Of a DNA stretch of 5,949 nucleotides, positions 1 to 4,765 are shown piece by piece. The stretch is from Acidimicrobiales bacterium (lineage in GTDB: Bacteria > Actinomycetota > Acidimicrobiia > Acidimicrobiales > Iamiaceae), in NCBI GenBank assembly GCA_020439605.1, contig JAGQSI010000122.1, positions 1-5,949 on the forward strand, read 5' to 3'. How positions within the stretch are numbered: position 1 is the stretch's first letter; each line of letters opens with the position of its first letter. The position numbers were made by a program, and so were the translations under genes. The notes under the pieces are model-generated. The model searched no databases. It had not been told where the DNA came from and saw nothing but the letters and a program-made list of their open reading frames with translations.

Positions 1-211
1 GTGTGGATGGAAGTAGGTCGAAGAACTTCCCGAAATCGAGAGTCTTGTTGCGTGCGGCCAAGCCGATGGATGCCGGCAATATCACCAGCAGCACCACTGG
101 AACGATGAGCATCGGCAACACGACAGCTTTGGAGCGGTAGACCGCAAGAAGGTCCTTGCGCAGAATTGCTTTGACGGCTACCCAGTTGGTTGAAGTTCTG
201 GAGGAGGTCAT
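1..211 (-). CDS. ABC-2 type transporter permease, N-terminal fragment (runs off left edge)
   Basis: Reading the minus strand from an ATG at 211-209 gives 70 uninterrupted codons to the window edge, starting MTSSRTSTNWVAVKAILRKD. The pattern is a short cytoplasmic N-terminus with a KAILRKDLLAVYRSK segment, followed by a strongly hydrophobic stretch at about residues 29-51 (VVLPMLIVPVVLLVILPASIG). This is how ABC-2 permeases of the NatB/DrrB kind begin: an amphipathic 'K-ELR' segment before the first membrane helix. The ATG overlaps the TGA of the upstream ATPase gene (ATGA), and a GGAGG lies four bases before it, so the start is well supported. The protein would form the membrane channel for the adjacent ATPase. 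The substrate cannot be read from this fragment. The family call rests on the N-terminus and the gene pairing only. Confidence 0.8.
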   Translation of the reverse strand, partial: MTSSRTSTNWVAVKAILRKDLLAVYRSKAVVLPMLIVPVVLLVILPASIGLAARNKTLDFGKFFDLLPST

Positions 212-1185
212 TGCGCCTCCAAACGGGCCTGGGTTCCTGAAGCGTTGACCTTTGCTTCGATCGAGAAGTACAGGTCCTCAAGGTTCGGATCTCGAGGGTC
301 GACCGCGTACACCGAAGCCCCAGCGCTCACGCAGGCAGCCACTATCGAAGGGATGTCTTCTCTGGAGCCGGTACGAACCAGCACTCCGCGCTGGGTTGGC
401 ACCGCCATCTCCACCACTTCAAGGGCCTGGATGGCTCGCAACAGGTCTTCGTTGGCGCCAACCCCGAGATCCAGCTGAACCTCGAAGGCGCTCCACAGCT
501 GGTCTGCGAGGTCCGAGGGTGTGCCAAAGGCGTGAAGGACGCCTCTGAACAGCACAGCCATTCGAGTGGCGAGCTTGCCTGCTTCACCTAGGAAGTGGGT
601 ACACAGCACCACTGTTCGACCGTGTTCTTTTGCGAGTGACCCGATCAGTTCCACCACGTCTCTTGTGGCGGCTGGATCCAGGCCCGAAGTTGGTTCGTCG
701 AGGAACAACAACTCGGGATCATGTAGCAGCGCCCTCGCTAGTGCAACCCTCTTGCGTTGCCCGGTTGAGAACCCCTGAACCTTGATGTCTGATCGGTGTG
801 ACATGCCGAAACGCTCAAGCAGTTCCCCTGCACGCTTTCGGGCTTCACTGGAGGCCATACCTCGCAAAGTGCCCACAAACTCGAGGTTCTCAAGGGCAGT
901 GAAGCGCTCATCTAGTCCTGCGTTCTCGGTTAGTACCCCGGTGCGGTGACGAAGCAGATCTCCATCGCGCCATGGGTCAAGTCCCAGCACCGTGGCCGTT
1001 CCGCTGTCGGGCACCAGGACTCCGTTGAGCAATCTCATCGTGGTGGTCTTGCCCGCACCGTTAGGTCCGAGCAGCGCCAGTACCTCACCTTGTTGCACGT
1101 CAACGCTGAGATTGTCGAGAGCGACGCCTGAAGGAAACGAACGGGTGAGGCCCTGACAAACAATCACTGGGGTGGCGTCACTCAT
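208..1185 (-). CDS. ABC-2 type transporter ATP-binding protein (NatA/DrrA-like)
   Basis: A 325-residue ATPase that would power export through the overlapping permease gene at the cytoplasmic face of the membrane. All ABC motifs are present: Walker A GPNGAGKTT (residues 40-48), a Q-loop region GVLTENAGL with Glu87 at the usual Gln/Glu position, signature FSTGQRKRVALARAL (from 139), Walker B LLFLDE with Glu164, D-loop SGLD (167-170) and switch His197 in CTHF. The roughly 110-residue C-terminal extension after the ATPase core, beginning near FGTPSDL, is typical of the NatA/DrrA/CcmA group that pairs with ABC-2 permeases. I chose ATG 1185 because the ABC fold begins right after it. An in-frame GTG at 1230 would add 15 residues, but it overlaps a possible -10 element. 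Neither start has a good Shine-Dalgarno. Such pairs export drugs, sodium, lipids or polysaccharide; which one cannot be decided here. Confidence 0.93.
   Translation of the reverse strand: MSDATPVIVCQGLTRSFPSGVALDNLSVDVQQGEVLALLGPNGAGKTTTMRLLNGVLVPDSGTATVLGLDPWRDGDLLRHRTGVLTENAGLDERFTALENLEFVGTLRGMASSEARKRAGELLERFGMSHRSDIKVQGFSTGQRKRVALARALLHDPELLFLDEPTSGLDPAATRDVVELIGSLAKEHGRTVVLCTHFLGEAGKLATRMAVLFRGVLHAFGTPSDLADQLWSAFEVQLDLGVGANEDLLRAIQALEVVEMAVPTQRGVLVRTGSREDIPSIVAACVSAGASVYAVDPRDPNLEDLYFSIEAKVNASGTQARLEAQ
216..220 (-). promoter_or_regulatory. Ribosome binding site of the ABC-2 permease
   Basis: GGAGG on the minus strand, four bases upstream of the ATG at 211. It lies inside the last codons of the ATPase gene. 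With the ATGA stop/start overlap, it fixes the permease start and points to translational coupling of the two transporter genes. Confidence 0.7.
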
Positions 1186-1274
1186 ACCAACGAAGTGTGC
1201 CAGCCAGAGCCGGGCTTTGGAGTGTTTCACGCTAAATCAGAAGTTTTGTCCCCAAACATGCTGGACTAGAGCAC
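1186..1274. promoter_or_regulatory. Divergent intergenic region between the ABC exporter and the acyl-CoA ligase
   Basis: The gap between the divergently transcribed ATPase (start 1185) and ligase (start 1275) must hold both promoters. On the minus strand, TAGCGT at 1234-1229 fits the actinobacterial -10 form TAnnnT and would give a leader of roughly 35-40 bases before ATG 1185. There is no convincing -35. On the plus strand I find no clear -10 or Shine-Dalgarno before GTG 1275; TAGAGC at 1267-1272 is only a weak resemblance. I see no clear operator palindrome in this gap. Confidence 0.35.
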
Positions 1275-2765
1275 GTGAACCTCGCCACGATCATCGAGCC
1301 ACACCCTTCCGAAGCAACAGCACTCATTTCGAGGGGCCACACCACAACCTATGGTGAACTCCGAGAGCAGGTAGCTGGCTTGCGCGGAGGGCTGGGGGGT
1401 TTGGGTCTTGACCCAGGTGACCGGGTTGGCATCCTGTGCGCCAACAACTGGTACTTCGCGGTGTCCTATTTGGCGATTCTTGGGGCGGGCGCGGTGGCTG
1501 TGCCCCTCAATCCGCTCAGCCCGACCAAGGAACTGGAACGTGAGCTGGCATCGGTTGGAGCTCGGGCACTGATCGTTGGGCCTTCGGGTCACAACACCGT
1601 TCAGGGTTTCGATCGTTCCAAGCTTCCGGTGCTCGAGTTCGTCATCTACTCCGAGGGCCATGGTGGCGAACAAGGCATAGAACTCGGAGAACTGTTGTCG
1701 TCTGAACCTGTGGAGGTTGTTGAACGCGACTCCTCAGATCTTGCGGTCCTGATCTTCACGAGCGGAACGGCGGGTTCACCCAAGGCTGCGATGCTCAGCC
1801 ATGGGAACCTCTTGGCGAACATAGACCAGGTGATAGCGCTTCGTGGTGAGGGCGACGCCAACGATGTGGGTTTCGGGGTCCTACCCATGTTCCACATCTA
1901 TGGCCTCAATGTGGTGCTGGGTTGTTCCTTGCGGGCCGGCGCCTCTGTGTTGTTGGTCGAGCGTTTCGATCCAACGTCGGCTGTGGAAGCCATCCAAAAG
2001 CATGGAGTTACGGTGCTTGGCGGAGCACCTCAGATGTGGGCGCTGTGGTCCCAGATGCCCGAGATTGAAGACGATGCGTTTGCGTCGGTCAAGGTCGCGA
2101 CCTCCGGAGCAGCCAATCTCGATCCCGCCATTGCCGAGGCATTCAAGGCCAGGTTTGGTATTGAGCTAGGTCAGGGTTACGGCTTGACCGAAGCGTCCCC
2201 TGTGGTCACTGCTTCGGTGGGGCTGCCGTGGAGGCCGGGCTCGGTTGGCGCACCGATAGATGGAATAGACGTGCGTCTGGTGGACAGCGATGGCACAGAC
2301 GTGTTGGTGGGCGATCCCGGCGAGATCTTGGTCAAGGGTCCCAACGTGTTCTGTGGCTATTGGAATGATGCGGAGGCCACCCGAGCGGCAATAGATGAGG
2401 ATGGATGGCTCCACACCGGAGACATTGCCCTAGTGGACGACGAGGGCTTCATCTACCTCGTCGATCGAGCAAAGGACCTCATCATCGTGTCGGGGTTCAA
2501 TGTGTTTCCCGCGGAGGTCGAGGACATTCTCATGGACTTCGACGGAATTCGAGAATGTGCTGTGGTTGGAGTTCCCCATCCTCATACCGGCGAATCCGTT
2601 AAGGCCTATGTGGTTGCAGAGCCGGGATATGCCCTAGAAGAGGACTCGATCATCGAGTTCACCGCCCGTCACCTCGCACGTTACAAGTGTCCGCAGAAGG
2701 TGAACTTCGTGGACCACCTTCCCCAGAACCTGACCGGCAAGGTTCTGCGTAGGGCCCTTCGCTAG
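1275..2765 (+). CDS. FadD-like acyl-CoA ligase (class I adenylate-forming enzyme)
   Basis: A 496-residue ligase expected to activate a carboxylic acid, probably a fatty acid, first to an acyl-adenylate and then to acyl-CoA. The P-loop-like A3 motif is IFTSGTAGSPKAAMLSH (from residue 160, Lys170). The adenine-binding A5 motif is GYGLTEASP (301-309). A7 HTGD carries the ribose-binding Asp383. The hinge region is VDRAKDLIIVSGFNVFPAEVED (from 396). The C-terminal A10 motif LTGKVLRR carries the catalytic Lys489. SGFNVFPAEVED is the form usual in FadD-type fatty acyl-CoA ligases. Length and domain order are complete. GTG 1275 is the first in-frame start, and MNLATIIEPHPSEATALI matches the usual N-terminus, though there is no clear Shine-Dalgarno. 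The neighbours do not reveal the substrate. A coumarate- or medium-chain-type ligase is possible. Confidence 0.92.
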   Translation: MNLATIIEPHPSEATALISRGHTTTYGELREQVAGLRGGLGGLGLDPGDRVGILCANNWYFAVSYLAILGAGAVAVPLNPLSPTKELERELASVGARALIVGPSGHNTVQGFDRSKLPVLEFVIYSEGHGGEQGIELGELLSSEPVEVVERDSSDLAVLIFTSGTAGSPKAAMLSHGNLLANIDQVIALRGEGDANDVGFGVLPMFHIYGLNVVLGCSLRAGASVLLVERFDPTSAVEAIQKHGVTVLGGAPQMWALWSQMPEIEDDAFASVKVATSGAANLDPAIAEAFKARFGIELGQGYGLTEASPVVTASVGLPWRPGSVGAPIDGIDVRLVDSDGTDVLVGDPGEILVKGPNVFCGYWNDAEATRAAIDEDGWLHTGDIALVDDEGFIYLVDRAKDLIIVSGFNVFPAEVEDILMDFDGIRECAVVGVPHPHTGESVKAYVVAEPGYALEEDSIIEFTARHLARYKCPQKVNFVDHLPQNLTGKVLRRALR

Positions 2766-2791
2766 CACGCCAACCCTCGGGGCGTTCTAGC
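2761..2791 (+). terminator. Inverted repeat overlapping the ligase stop codon, probable terminator
   Basis: GCTAGCACGCC at 2761-2771 pairs with GGCGTTCTAGC at 2781-2791. That is an 11-position stem with one internal mismatch (C2766 against T2786) and a nine-base loop AACCCTCGG. The left arm contains the TAG stop codon of the acyl-CoA ligase. No T-run follows, which is common for actinobacterial terminators but lowers certainty. Its place between the ligase and the rex promoter suggests that rex is transcribed independently of the ligase. An alternative reading is a protein-binding dyad. Confidence 0.55.
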
Positions 2792-2818
2792 CCGACTGCG
2801 GAAGCCGACTTCGTGATC

Positions 2819-2836
2819 TTGTGAATACAAGCACTA
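2819..2836 (+). promoter_or_regulatory. Putative Rex operator (ROP) upstream of rex
   Basis: The 18-base site TTGTGAA-TACA-AGCACTA matches the known Rex consensus TTGTGAA-n4-TTCACAA at all seven left-half positions and at four of seven on the right, including the CAC core. It lies 13 bases before the rex ATG and overlaps the first two bases of the putative -10 TAGCGT, the expected place for a repressor. A nested perfect dyad CTTGT-GAAT-ACAAG (2818-2831) could be an alternative reading of the symmetry. Rex autoregulation is known in Streptomyces; its occurrence here is inferred from this site. Confidence 0.6.
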
Positions 2837-2840
2837 GCGT
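2835..2840 (+). promoter_or_regulatory. rex: Candidate -10 element of the rex promoter
   Basis: TAGCGT fits the actinobacterial TAnnnT form and ends nine bases before the rex ATG. The transcript would therefore be leaderless or nearly so, in keeping with the lack of a Shine-Dalgarno before rex. A weak -35 may lie in TTCGTGAT (2810-2817), which would place the putative Rex operator within the promoter. Confidence 0.35.
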
Positions 2841-2849
2841 CGAGTCCAA

Positions 2850-3494
2850 ATGTCGCAGCGATCACGTCAGATTCCAGAAGCCACCGTTGCGCGGTTGCCT
2901 GTGTATCTGCGGAGCCTCGCAGAACTCGTAGACGAAAAGACTTCAACAGTTTCTTCGGAGCGTCTCGCAGAAATGGCTGGGGTGAACGCCGCAAAGGTCC
3001 GCAAGGATCTGAGCTATCTCGGTTCCTATGGGACACGTGGCGTTGGATACGACGTCGAGTACCTGTTGTTCCAGATGAGCCGTGAGCTAGGGCTGACCCA
3101 TGACTGGCCGGTCGCAATAGTTGGCGCAGGAAACCTGGGTTCTGCGTTGGCCAACTATGGAGGCTTCACCCAGCGGGGATTCCCGGTGGTTGCGATGTTC
3201 GACTCGGATCGACAGAAGGTGGACAACCTCATTCACGGTGTACGGGTTTTTCACACCGATGACCTGGCATCCACGGCATCCAAGCTCGGAGTGGGGATCG
3301 GAGTGATTGCCACTCCCGCAAGTGCGGCCCAAGATGCTGCGGACAAGCTCGTGGCCGGGGGTGTGGGATCGATCCTGAACTTTGCCCCAACGGTCATCTC
3401 GGTACCGGAGGGCGTCTCGCTGCGCAAGGTAGATCTGGCCCTGGAGCTGCAGATACTCAGCTTCTATCAAGAACATCGAGAGTCCAGCGAGTAG
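2850..3494 (+). CDS. rex: Redox-sensing transcriptional repressor Rex
   Basis: A 214-residue cytoplasmic homodimeric repressor of the Rex family. Family members sense the NADH/NAD+ ratio: NADH binding releases them from DNA, which derepresses respiratory and fermentative genes. The N-terminal winged helix (about residues 8-80) contains IPEATVARLPVYL, SERLAEMAGV and the hallmark VRKDLSYLGSYGTRGVGYDVE (50-70), covering the recognition helix and wing. The Rossmann domain has AIVGAGNLGSAL (89-100, GxGxxG type) and MFDSD at the end of the second strand. ILNFAP and VSLRKVDLALELQILSFY lead into the C-terminal helix that is domain-swapped in Rex dimers. The length is normal for the family. ATG 2850 is the first possible start, because an in-frame TAG lies at 2835. 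Linkage to hemA as in Streptomyces supports the call, and an operator-like site sits just upstream. Confidence 0.97.
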   Translation: MSQRSRQIPEATVARLPVYLRSLAELVDEKTSTVSSERLAEMAGVNAAKVRKDLSYLGSYGTRGVGYDVEYLLFQMSRELGLTHDWPVAIVGAGNLGSALANYGGFTQRGFPVVAMFDSDRQKVDNLIHGVRVFHTDDLASTASKLGVGIGVIATPASAAQDAADKLVAGGVGSILNFAPTVISVPEGVSLRKVDLALELQILSFYQEHRESSE

Positions 3495-3510
3495 CTCGTT
3501 TCGAGAACTC
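3486..3510 (+). other. Small stem-loop(s) at the rex stop codon
   Basis: Two alternative weak hairpins overlap the TAG at 3492-3494. One pairs AGCGAG (3486-3491) with CTCGTT (3495-3500). The other pairs CTCG (3495-3498) with CGAG (3502-3505), extended by GAGT/ACTC at its base. They exclude each other and could give weak termination or attenuation between rex and the next gene. There is no real T-run, and the stems are short enough to be chance. Confidence 0.2.
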
Positions 3511-3539
3511 CCGACGCTGTGGATGACTGTGGTTGTCGG

Positions 3540-3545
3540 TAGCGT
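3540..3545 (+). promoter_or_regulatory. Candidate -10 element for a leaderless DUF1269-siroheme-hemA transcript
   Basis: TAGCGT (TAnnnT) lies exactly six bases before the ATG at 3552, so transcription could start on the A of the start codon. This is the usual geometry of leaderless promoters in Actinobacteria, and the ATG has no good Shine-Dalgarno. A CTGTGG at 3517-3522 is 17 bases upstream in the -35 position but matches the -35 consensus poorly. Two CTGTGG copies (3517 and 3527) form a short direct repeat with a ten-base period. Confidence 0.35.
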
Positions 3546-3551
3546 GGAACC

Positions 3552-4133
3552 ATGAACGAAGCGCCATCTCAAGACCCGAGCCTCGAGGTAGGGGCCAAGG
3601 CCAAGGTGAGTGACGAACAGACATCTGTGGTCACCGATCAGATCATTGGGATGTCTTTCGACAAGGTGACTCGAGCCGAAGAGGTCCTGCTCGCTTTGGT
3701 CCACCTTCAACAAGAAGGTGAGATCGCCATGACAGACGCAGTCATCGTTGCCAAAGACGATGACGACAAGGTCCAGATTCACCAGACCATTGACCCGACT
3801 CCAGCGCTCTCGGCACTGCGGGGATCGTTTTGGGGCGCCCTCGTGGGAGTGATCTTTGGTGGCCCGGTGTTTTGGGCCGGTGCACTGGTTGGCGCTGGCA
3901 GTGGGGCTTTGATGGCGAAGTTGATAGATCTGGGCCTTGACGACAAATGGGTCAAGGAGGTTGGGGACTGGCTTGACCCCGGCACCTCGGCACTCTTGTT
4001 GTTGGTGAGCGATGGGGTTAGGCCGGCAGTGTTGAAGGAACTCGGCAGATACGAGGGCCGTGTGCTCTATTGCACTTTGCCGGATCAGGTAAGAACAGAG
4101 CTTGAGGCGGCGTTGGGTAGCACCCAGGGCTGA
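3552..4133 (+). CDS. DUF1269 family membrane protein
   Basis: A 193-residue protein of the DUF1269 (PF06897) type, whose function is unknown to me. The order is a charged N-terminal extension (1-24), a strand/helix unit VVTDQIIGMSFDKVTRAEEVLLALVHLQQEG (26-56), strand MTDAVIVAKDDDDKVQIHQT (60-79), a glycine-rich hydrophobic segment with RGSFWGALVGVIFGG and GALVGAGSGALMAKL (90-124) that could form a membrane hairpin, and a C-terminal ferredoxin-like half with DPGTSALLLLVSD (142-154) and a closing helix. An internal ATG at 3651 (residue 34) falls inside the first strand, so the start at 3552 is preferred even though it adds about 25 residues before the conserved part. It follows rex by 57 bases, and its TGA overlaps the next ATG by one base. 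It is therefore probably co-expressed with the tetrapyrrole genes. Confidence 0.85.
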   Translation: MNEAPSQDPSLEVGAKAKVSDEQTSVVTDQIIGMSFDKVTRAEEVLLALVHLQQEGEIAMTDAVIVAKDDDDKVQIHQTIDPTPALSALRGSFWGALVGVIFGGPVFWAGALVGAGSGALMAKLIDLGLDDKWVKEVGDWLDPGTSALLLLVSDGVRPAVLKELGRYEGRVLYCTLPDQVRTELEAALGSTQG

Positions 4134-4765
4134 TGAGTTCGACCCGCTACCCGGTCATGTTGGACCTAGCCGGGCGCAACTGCTTGGTGGTGGGCGGTGG
4201 TGCGGTCGCGGCTCGAAAGGTTCGGCGTCTGAGCGGATGCGACGCCATCGTCACGGTGATCGCTCCTGACCTGTGCGAAGAATTGTCGATAGCAGTGTCG
4301 AACAAGTTGGTCATTTGGAGCGATGAGCGCTACAGCGCGATCCCAGATCTCGCGCACGGTGAGAAGTGGGCGTTCGTAGTGGCTGCCACAGATCACAGTC
4401 CAACCAACCAAAGGGTTGTGACAGAGGCTGAACGGCTAGGTATCTGGGCAAACAACGCATCTGCTCGCAACGGTGGGGCGGCTTCGCTGCCCGCTTACAG
4501 AACCGCTGGCCAGATCGGGGTGGCGGTTTCCACCAACGGGGTACACCCCGGCGCTGCGTTGTGGCTGGCTGAGCTTCTGGAGAAACAGGTGCCGGCCGGG
4601 CTGGTCGAGTTGCTCGACCTGCTGGTTGAACTTCGTGACGGCGAAGAACTAGATCAGATGGCCAGAGTGGATTGGTCGCGAGTTCTTGATTCGGGGACAC
4701 TTGAGTTGGTCCGAGAAGGACAAATTGTCGAAGCAAAGGAGCGCCTAGAGGCGTGTCTGTTGTAG
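4133..4765 (+). CDS. Precorrin-2 dehydrogenase / sirohydrochlorin ferrochelatase-type protein (CysG N-terminal, SirC, Met8 family)
   Basis: A 210-residue cytoplasmic protein of the family that oxidises precorrin-2 to sirohydrochlorin with NAD+, on the way to siroheme or cobalamin. CLVVGGGAVAARKVRRL (17-33) is the typical NAD-binding motif, and FVVAATDHSPTNQRV (81-95) is the usual second family motif. The following segment aligns without gaps to CysG: IWANNASARNGGAASLPA (104-121) over E. coli IFCNVVDAPKAASFIMPS. There the catalytic Asp is replaced by Ser110, while Asn107 and Pro120 are kept. The VSTNGVHP segment (132-139) also departs from the usual (S/T)-G-G-x-S-P. The C-terminal tail (about 155-210) is helical and ends in AKERLEACLL. 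No methyltransferase (CobA) domain is fused. The ATG overlaps the preceding TGA, and the 3' end overlaps hemA by 13 bases. The family call is firm; the activity is less certain. Confidence 0.87.
   Translation: MSSTRYPVMLDLAGRNCLVVGGGAVAARKVRRLSGCDAIVTVIAPDLCEELSIAVSNKLVIWSDERYSAIPDLAHGEKWAFVVAATDHSPTNQRVVTEAERLGIWANNASARNGGAASLPAYRTAGQIGVAVSTNGVHPGAALWLAELLEKQVPAGLVELLDLLVELRDGEELDQMARVDWSRVLDSGTLELVREGQIVEAKERLEACLL
4735..4741 (+). promoter_or_regulatory. hemA: Ribosome binding site for hemA inside the preceding gene
   Basis: AAAGGAG ends 11 bases before the GTG at 4753, a rather long spacing. A second purine patch, AGAGG at 4747-4751, is too close to the start. No other in-frame start upstream makes sense, and the protein family begins right at this GTG. 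Initiation is probably helped by coupling to the overlapping upstream gene. Confidence 0.45.

Noticed and set aside
82..97. Short repeated CAGCAGCACCACTGG-like stretch at the left edge
   Set aside because: It is codon repetition (CTG CTG GTG, Leu/Val) encoding the permease's first membrane helix.
1186..1230. Longer ATPase start at GTG 1230
   Set aside because: It adds 15 residues before the conserved fold, has no Shine-Dalgarno, and overlaps the likely -10 hexamer; ATG 1185 is preferred.
1213..1236. Possible second Rex operator in the divergent region (GCGTGAA on the minus strand near 1232)
   Set aside because: It matches only about 9 of 14 consensus positions and lacks a CAC/GTG core on both halves, so chance is the simpler explanation.
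1266..1673. 135-codon minus-strand frame inside the acyl-CoA ligase
   Set aside because: Antisense to a conserved ligase N-terminus; no domain or start signal.
2659..3117. 152-codon minus-strand frame covering the ligase end and rex start
   Set aside because: It crosses a probable terminator, the Rex operator and two real genes, and no family is recognisable.
3087..3782. 231-codon open frame on the minus strand across rex and the DUF1269 gene
   Set aside because: It spans two confident plus-strand genes, has no recognisable domain, and its composition (many H, R, S, V) is that of an antisense shadow.
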